Part shown: one piece after another, positions 19,593 to 28,222 of the stretch
How the letters are laid out: each line of letters begins with the position of its first letter
Numbering within the stretch: the stretch's first letter is position 1
From: Sphingomonas sp. CFBP 8760
GTDB lineage: Bacteria; Pseudomonadota; Alphaproteobacteria; Sphingomonadales; Sphingomonadaceae
DNA length: 64,000 bases
Assembly (NCBI RefSeq): GCF_014841615.1
Contig: NZ_JACYUG010000003.1
Location: forward strand, 186,001-250,000
Reading direction: 5' to 3'
Notes under the pieces: model-generated
Seen by the model: only the letters and a program-made list of their open reading frames with translations
What the model was told of the DNA's origin: nothing
Databases searched by the model: none
Translations under genes and position numbers: made by a program

Positions 19593-20078
19593 ATGTTCGA
19601 TATCGCGCCGACCGAGCTGTTGCTGGTCGCGTTCGTGGCGCTCGTCGTCATCGGCCCCAAGGATCTGCCGAAGGCGATGCGCGTCGTCGGCTATTGGGTC
19701 GGTCGCGCCCGCGGCGTCGCGCGCCAGTTCCGCTCCGGCTTCGACACGATGGTGCGCGAGGCCGAGCTGGAGGAGATGGAGAAGCGCTGGGCCGCCGAGA
19801 ACGAGCGGATCATGCGTGAGCACCCCGCCCCGACGGCCGAGGCGACCGACGCCAGCCATACCCGCCCCCCTCACGATCCCATTACCTATGGACCGGAGGA
19901 CACGACGCAGACCGCGGTGATGGTCGAGCGCCCGCATGTCGATCCCGCGCCACCGGTCGCGGCCGGCCCGGCCGATCCCGAGCCGGGCGAACCGGAGCCG
20001 GTCGGGTCAGCCCCCGCCCATGGCGATGCCACCCCGCCGCTCGATCGTCCCGGCCGGACGGAGGGAGCGGCATCGTGA
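19593..20078 (+). CDS. tatB: TatB, twin-arginine translocase subunit
   Basis: 161 aa starting MFDIAPTELLLVAFVALVVIG, the single TatB membrane helix with conserved Glu. The sequence PKDLPKAMRVVGYWVGRAR and an amphipathic helix follow. The C-terminal 80 residues are Pro/acid-rich and probably disordered. TatB works with TatC as receptor for twin-arginine signal peptides. The stop overlaps the GTG start of tatC. Confidence 0.93.
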   Translation: MFDIAPTELLLVAFVALVVIGPKDLPKAMRVVGYWVGRARGVARQFRSGFDTMVREAELEEMEKRWAAENERIMREHPAPTAEATDASHTRPPHDPITYGPEDTTQTAVMVERPHVDPAPPVAAGPADPEPGEPEPVGSAPAHGDATPPLDRPGRTEGAAS

Positions 20079-20842
20079 GCGAGATCGACGACAGCCGCGC
20101 GCCCCTGCTCGATCACCTGATCGAGCTGCGCCGTCGCCTGCTCTACTGCATCGCCGCGCTCCTGCTGGCGTTCGCAGTCGCTTTCTATTTCTCCGAGACG
20201 ATCTTCGCCTTCCTGGTCCAGCCGTTGCTCAGGGCCGGGCAGGGAACGGTGATCTATACCGAGATATTCGAGGCGTTCTTCGTCCAGGTGAAGGTCGCGT
20301 TCTTCGCGGCGATGATGATCGCGTTCCCGGTGATCGCCAACCAGTTGTGGCAGTTCGTCGCCCCCGGCCTGTACCGCAAGGAAAAGAAGGCGCTGTTGCC
20401 CTTCCTCCTGGCGACGCCGCTGCTGTTCCTGCTCGGTGCGGCGATGGCCTATTACGTCGCGATCCCGATGGCGTTGCACTTCCTGCTCGGTTTCGACGGC
20501 GTGGTCGGCGGGGTGAAGCGCGAGGCGTTGCCGGCGATCGGCAACTACCTGTCGTTCATCATGCAGTTCCTGTTCGGGTTCGGTCTGGCCTTCCTGCTGC
20601 CGGTGCTGCTCATGCTGCTCGAACGCGCCGGTATCGTCACCCGCCAGCAGTTGAAGAGCGCGCGGCGCTACGCCATCGTCGGCGCGTTCGCGATCGCCGC
20701 GGTGCTGACCCCGCCGGACGTGGGTTCGCAGTTGCTGCTCGCGATCCCGCTGTGCATCCTCTACGAATTCGCGTTGATCGGTATCTGGTTCACCGAGCGT
20801 CGTCGCGCCCGCGAGGCGGAGGCCAACGAGGAACCCGCCTGA
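20075..20842 (+). CDS. tatC: TatC, twin-arginine translocase subunit
   Basis: 255-aa polytopic membrane protein with about six helices. It includes the conserved N-terminal LIELRRRLLYC and the periplasmic/transmembrane regions containing FVAPGLYRKEKK and ALAFLLP-like stretches. It recognises the twin-arginine motif. GTG 20075 overlaps the tatB stop. Unlike many relatives, no serS follows; the next genes are on the opposite strand. Confidence 0.94.
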   Translation: MSEIDDSRAPLLDHLIELRRRLLYCIAALLLAFAVAFYFSETIFAFLVQPLLRAGQGTVIYTEIFEAFFVQVKVAFFAAMMIAFPVIANQLWQFVAPGLYRKEKKALLPFLLATPLLFLLGAAMAYYVAIPMALHFLLGFDGVVGGVKREALPAIGNYLSFIMQFLFGFGLAFLLPVLLMLLERAGIVTRQQLKSARRYAIVGAFAIAAVLTPPDVGSQLLLAIPLCILYEFALIGIWFTERRRAREAEANEEPA

Positions 20843-21000
20843 TCGCCGGATCATGACGTCGTGAAGCCTGCTCCGCCCTCGTTGCGGGTACGGGGGCGAC
20901 GCGATCGATGGTTAGGCCTCCAGACGCCCATCAGGCTCTCAACCACAGGATCGACGCCGGATCGCCGTACCTCGCCCATCCTGTACGACAGGCGGATCGA

Positions 21001-21045
21001 ACGAAAACGGCCGGCGCGGGGGATACCCGCACCGGCCGTTCGTTC
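21001..21045 (-). terminator. Rho-independent terminator of the entericidin-like gene
   Basis: Read on the minus strand, a 13-bp GC stem (21026-21038 with 21008-21020, one mismatch) with a short loop is followed by TTTTCGTT. It lies 16 bases beyond the stop of the small lipoprotein gene. Confidence 0.75.
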
Positions 21046-21060
21046 GTTGGGACGACGTGC

Positions 21061-21195
21061 TTACTTGACGTCGTTCGCGGTCTTGGAGACGGCTTTCCCC
21101 GCAGAGCTCACATCGCGACCGGCACCTTCGACGGTGTTGCAGGCCGACACCAGCAACGCACTGGCCACGAACGCGAGACCAACCAACTTACGCAT
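21061..21195 (-). CDS. Entericidin A/B-like small lipoprotein
   Basis: 44 aa. Signal peptide MRKLVGLAFVASALLVSAC gives a lipobox with Cys19, then a short charged, Ala/Ser-rich mature part ending SKTANDVK. This is the size and layout of the entericidin family, small envelope lipoproteins often under stress control. I chose the internal ATG at 21195 because an AGGAGG sequence lies 7 bases before it. A longer open frame to 21258 would destroy the signal peptide. It is transcribed towards tatC and ends at a strong terminator. Confidence 0.85.
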   Translation of the reverse strand: MRKLVGLAFVASALLVSACNTVEGAGRDVSSAGKAVSKTANDVK

Positions 21196-21230
21196 GGGAT
21201 ACCTCCTCAAGGCTGAACTGCCGAACAGGC

Positions 21231-21255
21231 AATGTTCCTGTGGGGGGATCGTTCC
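21231..21255 (-). promoter_or_regulatory. Candidate EcfG-type promoter of the entericidin-like gene
   Basis: On the minus strand GGAAC (21255-21251) is followed after 16 bases by CATT (21234-21231), 36 bases before the ATG. The alphaproteobacterial EcfG consensus is GGAAC-N16/17-CGTT, so one -10 base differs. The neighbouring phy genes make control by EcfG plausible but unproven. Confidence 0.4.
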
Positions 21256-21476
21256 CAATTTGCATCGATTGCAGCCCGAAAACGTTAAAGGCCCGAAAAC
21301 ATCACCAGGGGGGGGAGGGTGATGGTTCCGGGCCTATGTCGTGGACCGCGATAGCGGGGGGGCACAAGGTCGCGATCCGAAATGGAAAACGGGCAACGGG
21401 ACGGCTGGTTCCCGGTGTCGTTCCGAAAATCGAAGAAAAAATGAAGGTCCGCCGGAAAAAGACCGCCGGCACCGGA

Positions 21477-23081
21477 TCAGTCGCGGCCCAGCACCGCGAT
21501 CGCGATCTCATACGCACCCGCCAACGGGTCGTGATGCAGCTTGGACCGCAACTGACGCGACAGTCCCTCCATCACCCGGCCATAACGATGCGTGGCGAGA
21601 TCGCGCAACGTATCGCCATCGACCAGCGCGCGCGACACGACGCGCAACACCGCGCGCTCGGGCACGTCGGCGGGCTTCAGCGATACCTTGATCTGCGCGG
21701 CGCCGTCGCACCCGCCGGCCAGTTCGACGATCTCGGTGACCAGGAACGCGACCGCCACCGCGACGTCCTGGTTCACCAGGAAGGCATCGACGTCCAGCGT
21801 GATCCCCACCGCCTGCGATCGTTCGGATGCGGTGGCCCGGATGTTGGACGCCAGTTCGCCGATCATCGTCCGCATGTTCAGCCCGCGATGTTCCTCCAAC
21901 TCGGCGAAATGGTGGCGATGCACCACCGCCAGCGCATCGACGCGCCGCTGGATCGAGGCATAGGCCGCGGTGGCATCGGCGCTGCGCGCGCTGCGGGCAT
22001 GGAACGCGATCAGGCTGGCGATCACCTGCAGGTTGTTCTTGACGCGGTGATGCACCTCGCGCGTCAGCTTGGTCTGGCGGCGCAGGCCCTCTTCCAGCCC
22101 GGCTTCATGCGTCGCTACCGTCTGACTGATGGTGCGGAACGTCTCGCCCAGTTCGCGGATTTCCTGCGCGGGCAGGCTGGTCGCGTGCGAATCGATCACC
22201 TCGCCCGGCGTATAGGCGGCGACGCTCGCGCGCAGCTGGCGCAGGGGGCGCAGCAGCAGCCGGTCGACCACGAACCACGCGATCCCCGCCGCCGCCACCC
22301 ACATCAGCAGCGGCAGCATCATCGCGATCACCAGCGACGACGTGATCGGCGCACTGCTGACCGCGGTGGCGAGCACCAGCCCACCGATCCCCAGTTCGGT
22401 GCGCAGCGACTCCATCCGGCGCAATATCCCGTCGCCGGGTACCGGTTCCAGTTCCAGTTGCTGGTCGTCGAGCAGCAGGACGCTGGAGAAGGTGTTGGCG
22501 CGGCTGCTGGGCCGGCCCAGCCGGCGCAGGAAATCCTCGGGGAAGAAGGCGCGGGCGGTGATGTCGGACCGCGCCTCGGCGATCGACAGGACCACGCCCT
22601 GATCGGGCACGATCGCCGCCGCGATCGGTGCATCCGAATCGGCGGGCGTCGCACTCGGCAACGGCACGCCGCACAACAGGCGACCGCGCCGGTCGGTGAT
22701 CGCGAACCGTGCGCCGGCGGAGGCTTGCTGCGCGAACACGCCTTGCGCGCGCGCGCAGCTGGGGGCGTCGGCGGCGTCGCTGCCCAACGCCTGCACCGCC
22801 ACGCGCAGCGCGGTCATGTCGCCGACCAGTTCGATCGCGATCGCCCGCGCGCTCTCGGTGGCGGCGATGCGCAGCCGCGCCCGCGATTCCGCGTCGGCCA
22901 GCCGCGTGGTCTGGAGGGTGGCGAACACCGCGATGATCGCCAGCGGCAGCAGCGCCGCGCTCAGGATCAGGAACAGCTTCGCGCCCGTCGTCAATCGCGA
23001 CAGCGGAAAGGAACGTATCGTGAGGGTAGAAAGCTTGGACGGCGGGGGAGTCGGGGTATCGGACGCCGGGGTATCGGGCAT
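21477..23081 (-). CDS. phyP: PhyP-like sensor histidine kinase homologue with degenerate ATPase domain
   Basis: 534-aa membrane protein of the HisKA_2/HWE-related group. One transmembrane helix lies at about 33-55, a periplasmic sensor region follows, and a second helix is at about 245-270. A HAMP-like segment leads to the phospho-acceptor helix EVHHRVKNNLQVIASL at about residue 341. The C-terminal region that should bind ATP keeps FLVTEIVELAGG where the N-box belongs, but has no Asn there. I see no DxGxG motif. Next to nepR/phyR this fits PhyP, described in Sphingomonas as a negative regulator (phosphatase) of PhyR. It begins 11 bases after nepR and is probably co-transcribed. Confidence 0.82.
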   Translation of the reverse strand: MPDTPASDTPTPPPSKLSTLTIRSFPLSRLTTGAKLFLILSAALLPLAIIAVFATLQTTRLADAESRARLRIAATESARAIAIELVGDMTALRVAVQALGSDAADAPSCARAQGVFAQQASAGARFAITDRRGRLLCGVPLPSATPADSDAPIAAAIVPDQGVVLSIAEARSDITARAFFPEDFLRRLGRPSSRANTFSSVLLLDDQQLELEPVPGDGILRRMESLRTELGIGGLVLATAVSSAPITSSLVIAMMLPLLMWVAAAGIAWFVVDRLLLRPLRQLRASVAAYTPGEVIDSHATSLPAQEIRELGETFRTISQTVATHEAGLEEGLRRQTKLTREVHHRVKNNLQVIASLIAFHARSARSADATAAYASIQRRVDALAVVHRHHFAELEEHRGLNMRTMIGELASNIRATASERSQAVGITLDVDAFLVNQDVAVAVAFLVTEIVELAGGCDGAAQIKVSLKPADVPERAVLRVVSRALVDGDTLRDLATHRYGRVMEGLSRQLRSKLHHDPLAGAYEIAIAVLGRD

Positions 23082-23092
23082 GGTGCCCGCGA

Positions 23093-23281
23093 TCAGGTAA
23101 GTTTGCCGAGGAGGTCGAGCAGATCGTCGGGAACCTGCTCGCTCACCGTGTTCTCATAGACTGAGCGCAGTGCCGAACCCATGTCGCGATCACGATTGGC
23201 GGCGTCCCGGGCCGGGCGCATGTCGCCATCGGCCCGGAATGCGTCGGTGATCTGCGCCGTATCGTTCTTATCCTGACCCAA
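23093..23281 (-). CDS. nepR: NepR, anti-sigma factor of the general stress response
   Basis: The C-terminal part (DMGSALRSVYENTVSEQVPDDLLDLLGKL) is the characteristic NepR helix pair that binds EcfG, and alternatively phosphorylated PhyR. The open frame reaches back to 23515, but NepR proteins are about 60 aa and the upstream residues look like translated promoter DNA. A TTG at 23281, preceded by a GGGGGA stretch about 12 bases upstream, gives 62 aa. The start is uncertain. It is divergent from phyR and 11 bases before phyP. Confidence 0.82.
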   Translation of the reverse strand: MGQDKNDTAQITDAFRADGDMRPARDAANRDRDMGSALRSVYENTVSEQVPDDLLDLLGKLT

Positions 23282-23366
23282 GCTGAACGTCTTTCCCCCT
23301 GATGCCGCGCCAACGTCGCGGCCCGCAGTGAACCACGAATATAGCGCGGTCCGATTGTGGCGATGA

Positions 23367-23391
23367 AACCAAAAATCGTCTCGATGGTTCC
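23367..23391 (-). promoter_or_regulatory. Candidate EcfG-dependent promoter of nepR-phyP
   Basis: On the minus strand GGAAC (23391-23387) and GGTT (23370-23367) are spaced by 16 bases, about 85 bases before the proposed nepR start. This is one base from the known GGAAC-N16/17-CGTT consensus. Autoregulation of nepR by EcfG is typical of this circuit. Confidence 0.5.
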
Positions 23392-23513
23392 CGCCATGGC
23401 ACGAAAAACACGGACTCGCCTTGCGGGAGTTCGATATCGTCGTTTCGCGTTGGATCAATACCGGCCTTAGCGCGTAAGCGGGACGGATCGTTTTCAGGGA
23501 GTTTTCATCGCAC

Positions 23514-24317
23514 ATGTCGCTCGGACAGCAACTCGCCCCGCATCTTCCTTTCCTGCGGCGCTACGGCCGGGCACTTACCGGTAGCCAGGTGCATGGGGAC
23601 AAGTATGTCCGTGCCACGCTGGAGGCGATCGTCGCCGCGCCGGACCAGTTTCCGCGTGACGTCGATCCGCGTCTCGGCCTGTACCGGATGTTCCAGGGCA
23701 TCTGGAACTCCGCCAATTACGACGAGATGGAAGACAGTCTCGGCAGCGAACTCGCCGGGGCGGAAGCGGTCACGCGCGCCCGCCTGTCGCGGATGACGCC
23801 ATTGTCGCGTCAGGCGCTGCTGCTGACCGCGATGGAGGGCTTCACCCCCGAAGACGCCGGTTATCTGATCGACGCCGATGCCGACGAGGTCGACCGGCTG
23901 GTCGCCGAGGCGCTGTCCGAGATCGAGAATCAGACCCGCGCGCGTGTGCTCATCATCGAGGACGAGCCGATCATCGCGATGGATATCGAAACGATCGTCC
24001 GCGATCTGGGTCATGACGTCACCGGCGTCGCCGTCACCCGCGACGAGGCGGTCGGGCTGGCGATGGAGGATCGGCCGGGTCTGGTACTCGCCGATATCCA
24101 ACTGGCCGACGACAGTTCGGGGATCGATGCGGTGAAGGATATCCTCGCCGAGTTCGAGGTGCCGGTGATCTTCATCACCGCCTTCCCGGAGCGCCTGCTG
24201 ACGGGCGAGCGGCCCGAGCCGACCTTCCTCATCACCAAGCCGTTCCAGCGGTCGACGGTGAAGGCGGCGATCAGCCAGGCGCTGTTCTTCGACCAGAGCA
24301 CCGTGCCGGGCGAATGA
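23514..24317 (+). CDS. phyR: PhyR, anti-anti-sigma response regulator of the general stress response
   Basis: 267 aa with the PhyR layout. An N-terminal sigma-factor-like region (about 1-135) includes a sigma2-like helix set and the MTPLSRQALLLTAMEGF sigma4-like segment. A receiver domain follows (about 142-258) with acidic pocket IIEDEPIIAMD, phospho-acceptor Asp near residue 193 in VLADIQLADD, and TKPF near the end. When phosphorylated it binds NepR and frees EcfG. It is divergent from nepR across about 230 bases. Confidence 0.95.
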   Translation: MSLGQQLAPHLPFLRRYGRALTGSQVHGDKYVRATLEAIVAAPDQFPRDVDPRLGLYRMFQGIWNSANYDEMEDSLGSELAGAEAVTRARLSRMTPLSRQALLLTAMEGFTPEDAGYLIDADADEVDRLVAEALSEIENQTRARVLIIEDEPIIAMDIETIVRDLGHDVTGVAVTRDEAVGLAMEDRPGLVLADIQLADDSSGIDAVKDILAEFEVPVIFITAFPERLLTGERPEPTFLITKPFQRSTVKAAISQALFFDQSTVPGE

Positions 24318-24371
24318 CCTGACGCGGCAGGATGTTGCGGACCCAAAACGAACCCCGGAGGTTTATCCGTC

Positions 24372-24509
24372 ATGGACAGTCCCGAAAAACCCACCCGCCT
24401 GTCGGGTGAAGAGGCCCGTGCCGGGGCGACCCCGCATATGACGCGCTACATCTTGCCGATCTCGCTGACGCTCATCATCGTGATCTTCGCCATCATGGTC
24501 TTTCGCTGA
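24372..24509 (+). CDS. 45-aa membrane microprotein between phyR and ecfG
   Basis: A short reading frame with a GGAGG ribosome binding site 11 bases before ATG 24372. The product has a charged N-terminal half (MDSPEKPTRLSGEEARAG) and a single C-terminal transmembrane helix (ILPISLTLIIVIFAIMVF) ending in Arg. Codon third positions are mostly G or C, like neighbouring genes. It lies 54 bases after phyR and 106 before ecfG, in the same direction. I do not recognise a family. A role in membrane sensing or in tuning the stress circuit is a guess from location. Confidence 0.72.
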   Translation: MDSPEKPTRLSGEEARAGATPHMTRYILPISLTLIIVIFAIMVFR

Positions 24510-24615
24510 ACGGCGGTCCATGGAACGGCCCGTTAACAGCGGGTTGGAATAGGGCGCGTCCGCGCCTATCTTGGGGCGGCGCGACACACGCGTCGCCCCT
24601 CACGATCGGATAAGA

Positions 24616-25266
24616 ATGACCCAGCCCGTGCTGCGTGACGACGACGTTGAGGAGCAGGTCGATGCTCCCGTCGAACATGTTTCGTTGTCTGATCCAGAGT
24701 TCAAGACACAGCTGGCGCAGGTGATTCCGCACCTGCGCGCGTTCGGTCGGTCGTTGTCGGGCAGTCGCGATCTGGCCGACGATCTGGTGCAGGAGACGCT
24801 GCTGAAGGCATGGGCCGCACGCAAGCGTTTCCAGGCCGGCACCAACATGCGCGCCTGGACCTTCATCATCCTGCGCAACCTCTATCTGTCGCAGATGCGC
24901 CGTGCCCGGTTCAAGGGCGAGTGGGACGATCTGGTCGCCGACCGCATCCTCGCCGCCCCCGCCAGTCAGGACCGTCACGTCGAACTGGGCGACATGCAGC
25001 GTGCCCTGATGCACCTGCCGCAGCCCCAGCGAGAGGCGTTGATCCTCGTCGGCGCGGGTGGCTTCGCTTACGAAGAAGCGGCGGAAATCTGTCAGGTCGC
25101 GGTCGGCACGATCAAGAGTCGGGTGGCCCGTGGCCGTGTCGCGCTCGAAGCGCTGCTGACCGATGGTGCCGCGCTGCCCTCACGTCGCGATCACGAGGTC
25201 GATACCAGCAAGACCGCGCTCGATTCGATCATGGGCGATGTGGACATGCTCAGCCGCGGTCGTTGA
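24616..25266 (+). CDS. ecfG: EcfG, ECF sigma factor of the general stress response
   Basis: 216-aa group ECF15-type sigma factor. Region sigma2 lies at about 35-100 (DLADDLVQETLLKAWAARKRF, AWTFIILRNLYLSQMRR). Region sigma4 lies at about 130-185 (LPQPQREALILVGAGGFAYEEAAEI, GTIKSRVARGR). NepR binds it when PhyR is unphosphorylated. ATG 24616 was chosen over an upstream in-frame start at 24571 because the family usually begins close to this point. It stands downstream of phyR rather than in an operon with nepR. Confidence 0.93.
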   Translation: MTQPVLRDDDVEEQVDAPVEHVSLSDPEFKTQLAQVIPHLRAFGRSLSGSRDLADDLVQETLLKAWAARKRFQAGTNMRAWTFIILRNLYLSQMRRARFKGEWDDLVADRILAAPASQDRHVELGDMQRALMHLPQPQREALILVGAGGFAYEEAAEICQVAVGTIKSRVARGRVALEALLTDGAALPSRRDHEVDTSKTALDSIMGDVDMLSRGR

Positions 25267-25295
25267 TGCCGCGGCCGGCATCGCGCTCGCGCCGC

Positions 25296-25505
25296 TCAGT
25301 GGTGGTGACGCGACACCCGGTCTATGTCGCGCAGCAACGGCGCCCATTGGGGCGGGATGTCGGCACCCTCACCGTAAACGCGCCGCAATGACTGGCCGAT
25401 TGCATCGGTCGCACGGGGCATACGGACGATCTGTTCGCCATTATCGCGCTGGATCACAAGGCTGGTGGCGAAGGTCATGACCGGTAAAACGTTCGGATCG
25501 GCCAT
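25296..25505 (-). CDS. Small conserved-looking protein of unknown function
   Basis: 69 aa (or 60 from an internal ATG at 25478), with segments FATSLVIQRDNGEQIVRMP and PPQWAPLLRDIDRVS, ending in three His residues. No signal peptide or membrane span. It occupies the gap between ecfG and glnE on the opposite strand. No strong ribosome binding site is visible, so translation is less certain than for neighbours. I do not recognise it. Confidence 0.55.
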   Translation of the reverse strand: MADPNVLPVMTFATSLVIQRDNGEQIVRMPRATDAIGQSLRRVYGEGADIPPQWAPLLRDIDRVSRHHH

Positions 25506-25537
25506 TCGTTTCGTTCGGGCGGCATGGATGTGACGCG

Positions 25538-28222
25538 ATGATGACGGTGCCCCCCGCGACCGGCGATCTGGTCGAGGCCCTCGACCGTGCGCGGCGCTGG
25601 TCGCCGTTCCTCGCGATGGTGGCCGCGCGGGAACCCGGTATCGTTGCCGCAGCGGAGGCGGGACGGCTCGACCTGTCGCCCGCGATCGATCCCGACCTGC
25701 CCGTCGCCACCCGCCTGCGCCGGCAGCGCCGCGCCCTTGCGCTCACCGTCGCACTGGGCGACCTGTCGGGGCGGCTCGACCTTACCGCCGTCACCGCCGC
25801 GCTGACCGGCTTTGCCGATCAGGCGCTCGACACCGCGATCCGCACTGCCATCACCGAACGATATCCGGGCGAGGAACCGCGCGGGTTCACCGCGATCGCG
25901 CTGGGCAAGCAGGGGTCGTTCGAACTCAACTACTCCTCCGACATCGATCCCATCCTGTTGTTCGATCCCGCCACCCTGCCGCGCCGCGCCAGGGAGGAGC
26001 CGGAGGAAGCGGCGGTCCGCATCGCCCGCCGCGTCGTCGAGTTGCTGCAGGCGCGCGACGGCGACGGTTATGTCCTGCGCGTCGACCTGCGGCTGCGCCC
26101 CTCGGCGGAGGTCACGCCGATCGCGCTGCCGGTGGATGGCGCCATCGCCTATTATGAAAGCCAGGCGCTGGCATGGGAGCGCGCCGCCTTCATCCGCGCC
26201 CGCGCCGCCGCCGGCGACATCGCGCTGGGGCAGCGGTTCCTGACGGCGATCCGGCCGTTTGTGTGGCGGCGCACGCTCGATTTCGGCGCGGTCGGGGAGA
26301 TCAGGGCGCTGTCGGCGCGGATCCGCGATCATCATGCGCAGGGGCAGGCGTTCGGCCCCGGCTACGACCTGAAGCGGGGGCGGGGCGGTATCCGCGAGGT
26401 CGAGTTCTTCGCGCAGATCCATCAGTTGATCCACGGCGGCCGTGACCCGGTGGTGCGGGCGCCCGCCACCCGCGATGCGCTGGTCGAACTGGCGATCGGC
26501 AGCTGGATCGACGTCGGCGACGCCGCCGCGCTGGGTGACGCCTATACGCTGCTGCGCACGATCGAGCACCGGGTGCAGATGATCGACGATCGCCAGACGC
26601 ACGCCTTGCCCGCCACCGCCGATGCGCTCGACCGGGTGGCGCGGTTGCACGGGCTGGGCGAGGGGGCGGACCTGCTCGCGCTGTTGCGACCGCATGTCAC
26701 GCGGGTCGGCGACGTCTATGACGCGCTCGACGATCGCCGTCGCCCGGCGCTGTCGCGCGATCCGGAAACGCTGGCGGACACGCTGGCGGCGGGCGGGTTC
26801 GATCCCGACTTCGCAGTCCGCCGCATCGCCGCGTGGCGCACCGGCACCTATCCTGCGCTGCGCAGTCCCGCCGCGCGCGATGCGCTGGAGGCGGTGCTGC
26901 CGACGCTGGTCGAGGCGCTGGGCACCGCGCCCGACCGCGATCAGGCGCTGCGCCGGCTCGACGCGATGCTCGAATCGATGCCCAGCGCGATCAACATCTT
27001 CCGCCTGCTGGAGGCACGGCCGGGGCTGGCCGATCTGCTCGTCCGCCTGCTCGCCCATGCGCCGGTGCTGGCGGACGAGCTGGCCCGGCGGCCGGCGCTG
27101 CTCGACGGGCTGATCGATGCGACCGCGCTCGACGGCGTCGGCGATCTGCCCATGCTGGTCGCGGCGATGCGCGGCGGCGATGCCGGCGATTATGGCGCGC
27201 GCCTCGATCACGTCCGCCGGCTGGTGGGCGAGGCGCGGTTCGCGCTGGGGGCGCAGATCGTCGCCGGCACCGCCGATCCGCTCGCCGTCGCCGCCGGCTA
27301 TGCCCGCGTCGCCGAAGCCGCGGTCGGCGTGCTGGCCGATGCCACCGTCGCCGAATTCGCCGCCGCGCACGGCCGGGTGCCGGACAGCGAACTGGTGATC
27401 CTGGCGCTTGGCCGGTTCGGCGGCGGCGCGCTGACCCACGCCTCCGACCTCGATCTCGTCTATCTGTTCACCGGCGATTTCCGCGCCGAATCGGATGGCC
27501 CCCGCCCGCTGGGGGCCACGCTCTATTACAACCGGCTCGTCAGTCGGATCACCGCCGCGCTGTCGGTGGCGACGGCGGCGGGGCCGCTCTATCCGGTCGA
27601 CACGCGGTTGCGGCCATCGGGCGCCCAGGGGCCGCTGGCGGTGTCGCTCGACAGCTTCGCCCGCTACCAGCGCGAGGAGGCATGGACGTGGGAGCATATG
27701 GCGCTGACCCGCGCCCGCACCGTCCATGGCTCGCCGGCGGCGCGCGCCGCCACCGATGCGGTCGTCGCCTCGGTGCTGGCGGGCGACCGGTCGACGCGCG
27801 ATATCGTCGCCGACGCGCGGACGATGCGGGCCGACATGGCCCGGCACAAGCCGCCGCGCGGCGGGATCGATGCCAAGCTGCTGCCCGGCGGCCTCGTCGA
27901 TCTCGAATTTCTCGTCCATGTCCTGCAACTTACCCGCCGCACCGGCTTCGCGCCCGATCTGGGTGTCGCGATCGATGCGCTGGCGGCGGCGGGGCTGGTC
28001 TCGTCGTCGCTGCGCGGCGCGCATGACGCGCTGACCCGGTTGCTGGTCACGATGCGCCTCGTCGCGCCCGATGCGGAGCCGCCCCCGGCGACGGCGACGC
28101 GCGCGCTGGTCGCCGCCGCGCTGGGGGTGCCGGACTGGCCGGCGGTGGTTGCCAGTCTGGCGGCGGCGCGGCAGGAAGTGGCGACGGCGTGGGACGCGCT
28201 GATGCAGGAGCAGGCGGCATGA
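25538..28222 (+). CDS. glnE: GlnE, bifunctional glutamine synthetase adenylyltransferase/adenylyl-removing enzyme
   Basis: Adds AMP to or removes it from glutamine synthetase in answer to nitrogen state. The 894-aa protein has two nucleotidyltransferase domains. The N-terminal one (adenylyl removing) has ALGKQGSFELNYSSDIDPI at about residue 122. The C-terminal one (adenylylation) has ALGRFGGGALTHASDLDLV at about 623. The helical linker lies between. ATG 25538 and 25541 are adjacent candidates. The gene overlaps the peroxiredoxin gene by ATGA, an unusual pairing but clearly coupled. Confidence 0.94.
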   Translation: MMTVPPATGDLVEALDRARRWSPFLAMVAAREPGIVAAAEAGRLDLSPAIDPDLPVATRLRRQRRALALTVALGDLSGRLDLTAVTAALTGFADQALDTAIRTAITERYPGEEPRGFTAIALGKQGSFELNYSSDIDPILLFDPATLPRRAREEPEEAAVRIARRVVELLQARDGDGYVLRVDLRLRPSAEVTPIALPVDGAIAYYESQALAWERAAFIRARAAAGDIALGQRFLTAIRPFVWRRTLDFGAVGEIRALSARIRDHHAQGQAFGPGYDLKRGRGGIREVEFFAQIHQLIHGGRDPVVRAPATRDALVELAIGSWIDVGDAAALGDAYTLLRTIEHRVQMIDDRQTHALPATADALDRVARLHGLGEGADLLALLRPHVTRVGDVYDALDDRRRPALSRDPETLADTLAAGGFDPDFAVRRIAAWRTGTYPALRSPAARDALEAVLPTLVEALGTAPDRDQALRRLDAMLESMPSAINIFRLLEARPGLADLLVRLLAHAPVLADELARRPALLDGLIDATALDGVGDLPMLVAAMRGGDAGDYGARLDHVRRLVGEARFALGAQIVAGTADPLAVAAGYARVAEAAVGVLADATVAEFAAAHGRVPDSELVILALGRFGGGALTHASDLDLVYLFTGDFRAESDGPRPLGATLYYNRLVSRITAALSVATAAGPLYPVDTRLRPSGAQGPLAVSLDSFARYQREEAWTWEHMALTRARTVHGSPAARAATDAVVASVLAGDRSTRDIVADARTMRADMARHKPPRGGIDAKLLPGGLVDLEFLVHVLQLTRRTGFAPDLGVAIDALAAAGLVSSSLRGAHDALTRLLVTMRLVAPDAEPPPATATRALVAAALGVPDWPAVVASLAAARQEVATAWDALMQEQAA

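Noticed and set aside
23282..23515. 78-codon N-terminal extension of nepR
   Set aside because: NepR proteins are about 60 aa, and this stretch contains the candidate promoter and reads like untranslated DNA.
24522..24545. GGAAC-GGTT pair before ecfG
   Set aside because: The spacer is 15 bases where 16-17 is expected, so I did not list it as a promoter.
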